DNA of 64,000 nucleotides from Rhizobiales bacterium 63-22 (GTDB taxonomy: Bacteria > Pseudomonadota > Alphaproteobacteria > Rhizobiales > Rhizobiaceae). Position numbers and translations under genes: made by a program. The stretch spans positions 148,473 through 212,472 of the forward strand of contig MKVZ01000003.1 of NCBI GenBank assembly GCA_001898995.1, written 5' to 3'. The notes beneath the pieces are model-generated. The model saw nothing but the letters and a program-made list of their open reading frames with translations, was not told the DNA's origin and made no database searches. Positions within the stretch are counted from its first letter, which is position 1. Each line of letters starts with the position of its first letter. Of the stretch, positions 1 to 8,365 are shown in pieces.

Positions 1-696
1 GATCCCGTGACGGCGGACGAGGACGACGCGCCGGTTTTCGTGGCAGCAAGTGCGGCGGGCAGGGAAGGCGGCCTTTGCATCCGGCGCGTGCTTGCGGCCA
101 TCGCCGGGACTTTGGCCGATGCGGAGGAGGAACTGGGCCGCATCGACGCCTATGCGGGCGATGGCGATCATGGTCAGGGCATGAAGCGCGGCGCGGATGC
201 CGCGCGCGAGGCGGCCGACCGCGCCGTCGCCGCCGGGGCGGGTGCCGCGGGCGTGCTGGCTTTTGCCGGCGACGCATGGGCGGATCGCGCCGGGGGAACC
301 TCGGGCGCGCTGTGGGGCCTTCTGCTGCGAAGCTGGAGCGGCGCCCTGTCCGATGAAGCGCCGATGGAAGACGCGGCGGTGGTGCGCGGCGCGCGCCTCG
401 CGCTGGATGCGGTGATGCGGCTTGGCGGGGCGAAACCCGGCGACAAGACGCTGGTCGATGCTTTCGTCCCCTTCGTGGCGGCTCTGGAAAAGGCCTCCGC
501 CGCCGGGCAGGCGCTGGCGCCGGCCTGGAGGGAGGCCGCGCTTGCCGCGAAAGCCGCCGCCGATGCGACGGCGCAACTCACGCCGAAGCTTGGCCGCGCC
601 CGGCCGCTCGCCGAAAAGAGCATCGGGCACCCGGACGCCGGCGCGGTTTCGTTCGCCCTGATCGCGGAAACGGTGGCGGGATTGCTGGATGGCTGA
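1..696 (+). CDS. Dihydroxyacetone kinase, DhaL (C-terminal) domain; 5'-truncated by the window edge
   Basis: DhaL-like motifs (IDAYAGDGDHGQGMKRG, GGTSGALWG, PGDKTLVDAF); reading frame is open to base 1. Confidence 0.75.
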   Translation, partial: DPVTADEDDAPVFVAASAAGREGGLCIRRVLAAIAGTLADAEEELGRIDAYAGDGDHGQGMKRGADAAREAADRAVAAGAGAAGVLAFAGDAWADRAGGTSGALWGLLLRSWSGALSDEAPMEDAAVVRGARLALDAVMRLGGAKPGDKTLVDAFVPFVAALEKASAAGQALAPAWREAALAAKAAADATAQLTPKLGRARPLAEKSIGHPDAGAVSFALIAETVAGLLDG

Positions 697-716
697 GGCC
701 GGAAAGGCGATTCCGA

Positions 717-836
717 AAAGAAAAGGCCCGTTGCGCTGGGAGGAGGAGTGCGCAACGGGCCGATGGGTAAAGCGCGATTGGGAGGAGGAGTATCGCGCTT
801 TGGGTCCGGTTTTTGGGAGGAGGAGTAAAACCGGAC
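717..836 (-). ncRNA. Candidate trans-acting sRNA: three hairpins with identical CCUCCUCCC-containing loops (cuckoo / alpha-r14-like)
   Basis: Perfect stems 804-813/827-836, 769-778/792-801 and 725-736/750-761; all three loops are TGGGAGGAGGAGT on + (ACTCCTCCTCCCA on -). The last minus-strand hairpin is followed by TTTTCTTTTC. Possible minus-strand promoter TTGCAG (871-866)-N17-TATCTT (848-843), 6 nt before base 836. Confidence 0.8.
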
Positions 837-842
837 AATGAC

Positions 843-871
843 AAGATAGGTCCGCGCGGCCTTTCCTGCAA
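843..871 (-). promoter_or_regulatory. Putative sigma70-type promoter of the triple-hairpin sRNA
   Basis: Minus strand TTGCAG-N17-TATCTT; predicted +1 coincides with the first base of the first hairpin stem. Confidence 0.45.
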
Positions 872-914
872 TGCACTATACCGCAGGGCTGGTATGCAAT
901 TTCGAGAGGGCTTA

Positions 915-1060
915 AATGTCTGTTCCAAAAGTCGCCATGCCGGGCTGCAAATGGCGCTTTTCTGCGCTTGCCGCATGCTCACGTACGTTCAGTACGCTGC
1001 GCTCCGGTGCTCGAAAATCACCATTTTCGCCACGGCCTGACGCTTTTTGATTCAGACATT
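915..1060. repeat. Dispersed palindromic repeat, copy A (146 bp)
   Basis: Ends AATGTCTG / CAGACATT; long near-identity with 52787-52931 and shorter match to 8270-8329. Confidence 0.85.
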
Positions 1061-1188
1061 AAGCATTTCCGGCAAATGTAGGCAGCGGTGCGGCTGATCC
1101 GGCGCGCTGCGTTTTCTTCTGTGGAAGACAGTCGTCCGGCCGGCCTTGCGCCGCATTCTGCGGTTACGATCGTGACAGTTGAGTCGCT

Positions 1189-1261
1189 AGTGGAACGAAT
1201 TTGACATTTGCAGCCGTTCGACATCGGGCGACGAGCAAATGTCAACTTCAAAAGTTCCACT
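1189..1261. repeat. Imperfect long inverted repeat
   Basis: AGTGGAAC (1189-1196)/GTTCCACT (1254-1261) and TTGACATTTGC (1201-1211)/GCAAATGTCAA (1235-1245). Confidence 0.7.
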
Positions 1262-1366
1262 GGATAATCAATGAGTTACTGGTGGTTTTCTCGATTCCGA
1301 CATTTGCTCCAGCGCCTGTATCGAGCGGATGCGAATGCCGGAATCGAACCACCGGGCGGCGGAAAA

Positions 1367-1382
1367 TTAACCATTCGTTAAC
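1367..1382 (+). promoter_or_regulatory. Putative CtrA box upstream of minC
   Basis: TTAA-CCATTCG-TTAAC matches consensus TTAA-N7-TTAAC; 40 bp upstream of minC ATG; second TTAA-N8-TTAA at 1402-1417. Confidence 0.65.
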
Positions 1383-1422
1383 CATTGCCCATATAGACCT
1401 TTTAAACCGATCATTAACCAAG

Positions 1423-2163
1423 ATGAATCAAGTGTTGACACAGTCCCGTCCGATCCGCCTGAAGGGACGTTCCTTTCTGGCGCTGGTGCTCTCGCCTGAA
1501 TTGCCGCTGGAAGGCTGGCTGAACAGGCTGGACGACCTCGCGGCGCGTTCTGCGGGTTTCTTCCTCAACCGGCCCGTGGTGCTCGATCTGGAAAATCTGG
1601 CCATCGAGCGGCCGCAACTGGTGCAGCTTCTGGAAGATCTCGGCACGCGCGGGGTTTGGGTCACCGGTTTCGAGGGCGCGCGGCCCTCGCTGCTCGGGCC
1701 CGGCATGCCGCCGGCGCTGCGCGGCGGCCAGCCCGCGGCCGATTTCGAGCCGGAACCGGCGGAAGCGCAGCCGAAGGCCGAGGCACCCGCCGCGCCGGCT
1801 GCACCCGCCGCGGCCGCCCAGCTCGTCAAGGCCGTGCCCTCGCTGATCGTGACCGAGCCGGTGCGTTCCGGCCAGTCGATCTATTTCCCGGATGGCGACG
1901 TGACCGTGGTGGGTTCGGTCGCCTCGGGCGCGGAAGTGGTGGCCGGCGGCTCGATCCATGTCTATGGCGCGCTGCGCGGACGCGCCATGGCGGGAAGTGC
2001 CGGCAATGCCAATGCCCGCATCTTCTGCCGGAAGATGGAGGCGGAACTGGTGGCCATCGACGGTCTCTACAAGACCGCCGAGGACATGGAGACGCGGCTC
2101 CGGGGACAGGCCGTCCAGCTCTGGCTCGACGGAGACTACATGATGGCGGAAACGCTGGCCTAA
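1423..2163 (+). CDS. minC: Septum site-determining protein MinC
   Basis: MNQVLTQSRPIRLKGRSFLALVLSPE...; C-terminal VYGALRGRAMAG; followed by minD and minE. Start placed at ATG 1423, not the ORF-track start 1201. Confidence 0.92.
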   Translation: MNQVLTQSRPIRLKGRSFLALVLSPELPLEGWLNRLDDLAARSAGFFLNRPVVLDLENLAIERPQLVQLLEDLGTRGVWVTGFEGARPSLLGPGMPPALRGGQPAADFEPEPAEAQPKAEAPAAPAAPAAAAQLVKAVPSLIVTEPVRSGQSIYFPDGDVTVVGSVASGAEVVAGGSIHVYGALRGRAMAGSAGNANARIFCRKMEAELVAIDGLYKTAEDMETRLRGQAVQLWLDGDYMMAETLA

Positions 2164-2164
2164 A

Positions 2165-2266
2165 GCATGTCGCGCAAAAGTGCGCAGCGGTTTTGCGATA
2201 ACGACATGCGCAAGAACAAAAGGCTAAAGCGCGGAAAGCGATCGACAAGATCGCGATGCGCTTTAG
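2165..2266. repeat. Two-hairpin mosaic repeat (rhizobial palindromic/RIME-like)
   Basis: GCATGTCG CGCAAAA-gtg...cgg-TTTTGCG..CGACATGC, then CTAAAGCGC...GCGCTTTAG; same layout as 23480-23579. Confidence 0.7.
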
Positions 2267-2348
2267 AGCATATTTATGAAAACCTAAGTCCGTTCGGCGG
2301 GGACGGTGGACAATTTCAGGGCGTACACGGGCGAGACAGGAGACGAAT

Positions 2349-3164
2349 ATGGCGAAAGTGATTGTTGTGACGTCCGGCAAGGGCGGGGTCGGCAAGACCA
2401 CGTCCACAGCGGCGCTCGGCGCGGCGCTGGCGCAGCGCGGCGAAAAGACCGTGGTGATCGATTTCGACGTGGGCCTGCGCAATCTCGATCTGGTGATGGG
2501 CGCGGAGCGCCGCGTGGTGTTCGACCTCGTCAACGTCATTCAGGGCGACGCGAAGCTGCCGCAGGCGCTGATCCGCGACAAGCGCCTCGAAACGCTCTAT
2601 CTGTTGCCCGCCTCGCAGACGCGCGACAAGGACAACCTGACCACGGAAGGCGTGGACCGCGTGATCGAGGACCTCAAGAAGGAGTTCGACTGGATCATCT
2701 GCGACAGCCCGGCCGGCATCGAGCGCGGCGCCACGCTCGCCATGCGCCATGCCGACATGGCCGTGGTCGTGACCAACCCGGAAGTGTCGTCGGTGCGCGA
2801 TTCCGACCGCATCATCGGCCTGCTCGACGCCAAGACGCTGAAGGCGGAGCGCGGCGAGCGGGTGGAGAAGCATCTCCTGCTCACGCGCTACGATCCGGCC
2901 CGCGCCGAGCGCGGCGATATGCTGAAGGTCGAGGACGTGCTGGAAATCCTGTCCATCCCGCTGCTCGGCATCATTCCCGAAAGCCAGGACGTGCTGCGCG
3001 CCTCCAATATCGGTGCGCCGGTGACGCTGGCCGACGAGCGCAGCGCCCCGGCCATGGCCTATACCCATGCGGCGCGGCGCCTTTCCGGCGAGGAAGTGCC
3101 GATGTCCGTCCCATCGGAGAAGCGCGGAATCCTCGGCAAGATATTCGGAAGGAGAGCGGCATGA
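2349..3164 (+). CDS. minD: Septum site-determining ATPase MinD
   Basis: [31 protein letters not shown] deviant Walker A; C-terminal amphipathic [12 protein letters not shown]. Confidence 0.98.
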   Translation: MAKVIVVTSGKGGVGKTTSTAALGAALAQRGEKTVVIDFDVGLRNLDLVMGAERRVVFDLVNVIQGDAKLPQALIRDKRLETLYLLPASQTRDKDNLTTEGVDRVIEDLKKEFDWIICDSPAGIERGATLAMRHADMAVVVTNPEVSSVRDSDRIIGLLDAKTLKAERGERVEKHLLLTRYDPARAERGDMLKVEDVLEILSIPLLGIIPESQDVLRASNIGAPVTLADERSAPAMAYTHAARRLSGEEVPMSVPSEKRGILGKIFGRRAA

Positions 3165-3427
3165 GCCTGTTTCGTTTCTTCCAGAAGCAGGCCTCCGCGC
3201 CCATGGCGCGCGAACGCCTGCAAGTCCTTCTGGCGCATGAGCGCGGGGCGGACGGCCATTCCTCCGATCTGGTCGCGGTGCTGCGCGAGGAAATCCTCGC
3301 CGTCATCGCCCGGCACATCCCCATCGACCGCGACAAGGTGCATGTGAAGATGGACCGGGGCGAGCAGATGTCGACGCTCGAAGTCGATATCGAACTGCCC
3401 CTGAAGGCCAAGGTGCGGGCGGCCTGA
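3161..3427 (+). CDS. minE: Cell division topological specificity factor MinE
   Basis: [28 protein letters not shown]...; ATGA overlap with minD. Confidence 0.96.
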   Translation: MSLFRFFQKQASAPMARERLQVLLAHERGADGHSSDLVAVLREEILAVIARHIPIDRDKVHVKMDRGEQMSTLEVDIELPLKAKVRAA

Positions 3428-3483
3428 CGCCGCCCGGATGCGGCGGAAAATTTTAACGGCGGGGGCGGACGGAGGGAATATCC

Positions 3484-3711
3484 ATGAACCGTAGCGCACT
3501 TCTTGCCCGGCTGAAGGAGCTTCAGGAAACGCCGAAGTTCCAGAAGCGCGATATCTGCACGGTGAGCGCCTTTCTGCCGCTTCCGGCTCTGGCGGAGCAT
3601 GTCAGGGTCTGCGAGGAAGCGGCGGGTGTCGCCCGATCCGAACAAGGGCGTGAACAGGGTTCGGAACAGGGGACGGCCGAGCCGGCCGCGTCTCACGGCA
3701 CGGCGAAATGA
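3484..3711 (+). CDS. Hypothetical protein (75 aa)
   Basis: ORF downstream of minE with AGGGAATATCC upstream; no family recognised. Confidence 0.5.
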   Translation: MNRSALLARLKELQETPKFQKRDICTVSAFLPLPALAEHVRVCEEAAGVARSEQGREQGSEQGTAEPAASHGTAK

Positions 3712-3776
3712 AGCTGCAAATAGCAGCCGAGCAGAACCAGCGCGACCAGCGCTGCGATAAAGGCCGTCAGTCTCAT
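3693..3776 (-). CDS. Possible 27-aa single-span small membrane protein
   Basis: Manual translation: MRLTAFIAALVALVLLGCYLQLHFAVP*; hydrophobic core; below the ORF-track cutoff. Confidence 0.3.
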   Translation of the reverse strand: MRLTAFIAALVALVLLGCYLQLHFAVP

Positions 3777-3897
3777 GGAATATCCATGGCGCAACCGGCG
3801 CTCACATTCAACAAAACTGATGGTGATCGGAGTACGGGCGCGGCTTAAAGCGCGTTGCGATCTTTCAGACCGCTTTCCGCGCTTTCGCGCGACATGC

Positions 3898-4803
3898 TTA
3901 TGCCGCCTGAATGAGTTCGCGCCGGGCGACGGCAGCGATTTCCCGCGTCAGACCGGCGAGGCGGTCGGCGGCGAGACGGTTCACCTGCCAGAACAGCGGA
4001 ATGTCGAGCGGCGTATCGGGGATAAGCTCGACGAGCCGCCCCTGCGCGAGATGCTCCTTCACCAGCGGCAGCGGGTTCAGGCCCCAGCCCATGCCGTCGA
4101 GACAGGCATCGACGAAGCCCTGCGTCGACGGCAGCCAGTGCGTCGGGCAGGCGATATCGGCGTTCAGCCGTTCCTTGGCCCAGCGGACCTGCAAGCGGTC
4201 CTTCTGGTTGAAGGTGAGTGCGGGGGCGCGCGCCAGCGCCCGTGCGGTGATGCCGGCACGGAAGTGCCGCGCCACGAAATCCGGCGACGCGGTGGCGTGA
4301 TAGCGCAGGATTCCGAGCGGAACGACCCGGCAGCCCTGCACCGGCCGCACCAGCGCCGTCACCGCCGCCAGCACGCGCCCGCGTTTCAGCCATTCGGCCG
4401 TATGGTCCTGATCGTCGACGGCGATATCGAGAAGATGGTCCGAGAACCGGGCGAAGCCGGCGGCCGCCTTCAGGAACCATGTTCCAAGACTGTCGGCGCT
4501 GGTGGCGATATGCAGCGTCACCCTTTGCCGCGCCTCGCCGGGATCGGCCAGAGCCGGCAGTTGCGCCAGCAGTTCGCGTTCGAGCATCCCCACCTGCTCG
4601 ATATGACGGCATAGCTGTTCGCCCTTTTCCGTCGCGGTGCAGGGATTGCCGCGCGCGATGAGCACCACGCCGAGCCGCTCCTCCAGATGCTTCACGCGCT
4701 GCGAAACGGCGGAGGGCGTGACGTTGAGCGCGCGCGCCGCCTTCTCGAAGCTGCCCGTCTGGGCGATCAGGGCGACGGCGCGCAGGGCGGAATAGTCGAT
4801 CAT
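3898..4803 (-). CDS. argP: LysR-family transcriptional regulator, ArgP/LysG type
   Basis: MIDYSALRAVALIAQTGSFEKAARALNVTPSAVSQRVKHLEERLG; divergent from a LysE exporter. Confidence 0.88.
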   Translation of the reverse strand: MIDYSALRAVALIAQTGSFEKAARALNVTPSAVSQRVKHLEERLGVVLIARGNPCTATEKGEQLCRHIEQVGMLERELLAQLPALADPGEARQRVTLHIATSADSLGTWFLKAAAGFARFSDHLLDIAVDDQDHTAEWLKRGRVLAAVTALVRPVQGCRVVPLGILRYHATASPDFVARHFRAGITARALARAPALTFNQKDRLQVRWAKERLNADIACPTHWLPSTQGFVDACLDGMGWGLNPLPLVKEHLAQGRLVELIPDTPLDIPLFWQVNRLAADRLAGLTREIAAVARRELIQAA

Positions 4804-4901
4804 CAGTTTCCCTTAATCCGGTTCAGCAGCTTTAATTACGCTAATTTGCGAATTTGCGCTATCCAGTCGCCGTCACCGCATCATCGTGAAGGCGCGCGCC
4901 C

Positions 4902-5507
4902 ATGAATCCAACCGTCTACGTCACCGGCCTGACCATGGGGCTCAGCCTTATCGTCGCCATCGGCGCGCAAAACGCCTTCGTGCTGCGGCAGGGCCTGCGC
5001 GACGAGCACGTGCTGGCGGTGAGCCTCGCCTGCGCCCTGTCGGACGCGGTGCTGATCACGCTCGGCGTGACGGGCTTCCGCACCGTCTCGGCCGTCATGC
5101 CGGCGCTCGATCCGCTCATGCGTTACGGCGGGGCGGCGTTTCTGTTCTGGTACAGCGCGAAAAGCTTCCATGCGGCGCTGACGGCGTCCACCGCGCTGGC
5201 GGTGACGGAAGCCGGGCCGGCCGGCCTGACGAGGACGCTCGGCACATGCCTTGCCCTGACATGGCTCAATCCGCACGTCTATCTGGACACGGTGGTCCTG
5301 CTCGGAACCATCTCCACGCAGTTTCCGGGTTCCGAGGCCGCTTTCGCCGCCGGGGCGATCACCGGCTCGTTCCTGTTCTTCTTCGCGCTCGGTTTCGGGG
5401 CGCGGTGGCTGCGCCCCCTGTTTGTCTGGCCGGCATCGTGGCGCGTGCTGGAAGCCGTCATCGGCGTGACCATGGCGGCGATCGCTTTGAGGCTCCTGTT
5501 GATTTGA
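4902..5507 (+). CDS. LysE/ArgO family basic amino acid exporter
   Basis: GLTMGLSLIVAIGAQNAFVLRQGLR and LTWLNPHVYLDTVVLLG signatures. Confidence 0.93.
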   Translation: MNPTVYVTGLTMGLSLIVAIGAQNAFVLRQGLRDEHVLAVSLACALSDAVLITLGVTGFRTVSAVMPALDPLMRYGGAAFLFWYSAKSFHAALTASTALAVTEAGPAGLTRTLGTCLALTWLNPHVYLDTVVLLGTISTQFPGSEAAFAAGAITGSFLFFFALGFGARWLRPLFVWPASWRVLEAVIGVTMAAIALRLLLI

Positions 5508-5704
5508 CCAGGCGTATTTAAGGGAAAAATTATATATACGCGCTGAAACTACCTGAAATTGCTTGACGGCATTTCGGCGTCGTCGTCTATCATGGGGCCG
5601 TTTCCATGTGATGAATGGGGCGGGGATCGCTGGTCGACAGTTTGGCTGCCTTGAGTGCCGTCAGGCTGGAGGTCAGGTTCCGATCTGGTTTCACGCGGAG
5701 AAAT

Positions 5705-6250
5705 ATGGTGCGTTTCAGTCGATCCTCGGCCCGTTTGGCCCTTTGTCTGATCCTTGGTGTCCTCGTTCTGGGGGGCGCCTGCGCAGCCGGTCTCACCGGT
5801 GCCCTTGCCGGCAGCCTGCCGAAGCCGCAGGGCAAGCCCATCCTGGTCATATCCGGCAAGATCCGGAACACCAACGAGGGCGCGACGGCGGTGTTCGACC
5901 GCGGCCAGCTCGAAGCGCTGGGCATGGAAACCGTGGTGACGTCCAACCCGTGGTACGACGGGCGCCAGAGCTTCGCCGGCGTCCGGCTCGACAAGCTGAT
6001 GCAGCTCGTCGGCGCGACGGGCAAGACGGTCGAGGCGGTGGCGCTCAACGATTATTCGATCCCCATTCCCATCGACGATTTCAGCCGCTTCAAGGTCATT
6101 CTGGCCCTGAAGAGGAATGGCAAATACATGCCGGTGCGCGACAAGGGACCGCTGTTCATCATCTATCCCTATGACAGCGATCCGCAACTCCAGAGCCAGA
6201 CCTACTACGCCCGTTCCGCGTGGCAGGTCGACCGGCTGACCGTCAGGTAG
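5705..6250 (+). CDS. Exported small sulfite-oxidase/molybdopterin-fold protein lacking a Moco cysteine
   Basis: Signal-like N-terminus from MVRFSRSS; GQLEALGMETVVTSNPWYDGRQSFAGVRLDKLMQLVGA resembles oxidoreductase-Mopterin-binding domains; no Cys in the predicted mature part. Confidence 0.65.
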   Translation: MVRFSRSSARLALCLILGVLVLGGACAAGLTGALAGSLPKPQGKPILVISGKIRNTNEGATAVFDRGQLEALGMETVVTSNPWYDGRQSFAGVRLDKLMQLVGATGKTVEAVALNDYSIPIPIDDFSRFKVILALKRNGKYMPVRDKGPLFIIYPYDSDPQLQSQTYYARSAWQVDRLTVR

Positions 6251-8256
6251 AGGCCCGTTTGCGACGTCTTCTCGGATTGATTGTCTGCTGCTTCGCGATC
6301 GCGACGGCCTATCTCGCCTATGTCATCGCCGAACGGCAGTTAATGCTGGAGAAATTTTCCCGCTACAACGATTCGTGGTCGATCGCGCAGACGGTCTCCG
6401 AATATATGCGGCTGGAGGAGCGTCTCGGCGATCTGGCGCTGGGAGAACCGGGCGTGAGCCGCGACGAGGTGCGCATGCGGCTCGATTTCATGTTGTCGCG
6501 GATGGAGATTCTCCAGCACGGGAGCCTGAAGGCCTTCATGCTGAAATCCCCCGACCGGCGTGCCCTGCTGGAGAAGCTGGGCGCGGTGCTGGAGCGGCTG
6601 GACCGGGGACTGGCGGGAATGGATGCCGAGGGCATGAAGTCCACGCTGGTCTCCATGGGCGAACTCGACGCGCCGCTGACGGCGCTGGCCTCCACTTCCA
6701 TGGCGCGCGATGTCGCCATCATCGACAAGGCGGAGGCGCATGTGAGCCGCCTTCACATCGTCTACACGGCGGTGGCGGCCGGCCTCGTTCTATGCGGTAT
6801 CGTGCTCATCATCATGCTCATCCGTCACAACAGGCTTCTGGACCGCGCCTATGGCCGGATGCGGCGCCTCACCGACGATCTGCGCCGGGCGAGCGAGGAA
6901 TTGCAGACGCAGAACAGCCGTCTGGAGCATGACGCGCATCACGATGCGCTGACCGGCCTCGCCAACCGTGTCCTGTTCCGGCAGAATCTGGGCGGGCGTC
7001 TTCAGCGGGCCATGACCGGCGGTCCGGTCGCGGTGATCCTGCTGCTCGACCTCGACGGCTTCAAGGATGTGAACGATACGCTGGGCCACGACGTCGGGGA
7101 TGCGCTGTTGCAGGCGGTGGCCGGCCGTCTCGAATATATCGCCGGACCGGGCGACATGGTGTGCCGGCTGGGCGGCGACGAATTCGCCCTTCTCTCGGCG
7201 GGCATGACGGAAGAGGAGGCGCTGGCGCTGGCGGAACGCATCATGAAGGAGATCGGCCGGTCCTACCGGATCAATATGCTGGGGATCGAGATCGGCACCT
7301 GCGTCGGCATCGCCACGTCGCGGGGCGAGCCGGACCCGGACGAACTGTTCAAGCACGCGGACCTCGCCCTTTACGAGGCCAAGGCCGCCGGGCCGGGCCA
7401 TGCCCGCATCTTCCGCCATGAGATGCTGGAGCGGCTGCGGGAGAAGAAGTCGCTTGAGGCGGACCTGCAAAAGGCGCTGGAGAACGGGGAGATGGAGGTG
7501 CATTACCAGCCGCTGGCCCGCACCGCCACGCGCGCGGTCTGCGGCTATGAGGCGCTCCTGCGCTGGACCCATCCGCAGCGCGGCCCGGTGCCGCCGATGG
7601 AGTTCATTCCCGTCGCGGAAAAGATCGGCATGATCTTTCCGCTCGGCGAGTGGGTGCTGAAGGAGGCCTGCCGCGAGGCGGCGCGCTGGAACGAGCCGCT
7701 CAGGATCGCGGTCAACCTTTCGCCGGTGCAGTTCCGCAGCCGGGAACTGCTGCAAAGCGTGCGCGCCGCGCTCTCCGAAAGCGGCCTCGACCCGGCGCGG
7801 CTGGAGCTTGAGATCACCGAATCGGTCATGCTGGAGAAGAACGAGCAGACGCTCGAAACCCTGCGCGGGCTGAAGGCGCTCGGGATCGCCATGGCGATGG
7901 ACGATTTCGGCACCGGATATTCCTCGCTCGGCAGCCTGAGCCGCTTTCCCTTCGACAAGATCAAGGTCGACAGCAGCTTCGTGCGCGACCTGACCGTACG
8001 AAACGACGCGATGGCCATCGCCGAGCTTGTCATCGGGGTCGGGCGCAGTCTCAGGATGACCACCACGGCGGAAGGGGTGGAGACCGAGGAACAATATGCC
8101 TGCCTGAAAAAGCTCGGCTGCGACGAGGTGCAGGGCTATCTGATCGGCAAGCCGGAGCCGGTGGAAGCGCTCGCGCATCTGCACGGCGATCGCGGCGCCG
8201 GCGAGGCCCCGGCAGGCGGAAAGCCCGCCGCCCGCAAGGGCAGGCGTCGGGGGTGA
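6220..8256 (+). CDS. Membrane GGDEF-EAL protein (diguanylate cyclase/phosphodiesterase)
   Basis: N-terminal TM segments; intact GGDEF (RLGGDEFALLS) and EAL (YEALLRWTHP...); GTG start overlaps previous gene. Confidence 0.95.
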   Translation: MAGRPADRQVEARLRRLLGLIVCCFAIATAYLAYVIAERQLMLEKFSRYNDSWSIAQTVSEYMRLEERLGDLALGEPGVSRDEVRMRLDFMLSRMEILQHGSLKAFMLKSPDRRALLEKLGAVLERLDRGLAGMDAEGMKSTLVSMGELDAPLTALASTSMARDVAIIDKAEAHVSRLHIVYTAVAAGLVLCGIVLIIMLIRHNRLLDRAYGRMRRLTDDLRRASEELQTQNSRLEHDAHHDALTGLANRVLFRQNLGGRLQRAMTGGPVAVILLLDLDGFKDVNDTLGHDVGDALLQAVAGRLEYIAGPGDMVCRLGGDEFALLSAGMTEEEALALAERIMKEIGRSYRINMLGIEIGTCVGIATSRGEPDPDELFKHADLALYEAKAAGPGHARIFRHEMLERLREKKSLEADLQKALENGEMEVHYQPLARTATRAVCGYEALLRWTHPQRGPVPPMEFIPVAEKIGMIFPLGEWVLKEACREAARWNEPLRIAVNLSPVQFRSRELLQSVRAALSESGLDPARLELEITESVMLEKNEQTLETLRGLKALGIAMAMDDFGTGYSSLGSLSRFPFDKIKVDSSFVRDLTVRNDAMAIAELVIGVGRSLRMTTTAEGVETEEQYACLKKLGCDEVQGYLIGKPEPVEALAHLHGDRGAGEAPAGGKPAARKGRRRG

Positions 8257-8269
8257 CGCGCTGCCTTTC

Positions 8270-8329
8270 AGTGTCTGTTCCGAAAGTCGCCATGCCGGTC
8301 TGCAAATGCCGCTTTTCGATTCAGACACT
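8270..8329. repeat. Dispersed palindromic repeat, copy B (60 bp, internally deleted)
   Basis: AGTGTCTG...CAGACACT ends; retains both ends of copies A/C but lacks the centre. Confidence 0.8.
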
Positions 8330-8365
8330 CGGGGACAGGACTTTCAACAGGACAGGGAGTGGTCG

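Noticed and set aside
915-1060. Insertion sequence
   Set aside because: Has inverted ends but is only ~146 bp with no transposase; treated as a small palindromic repeat.
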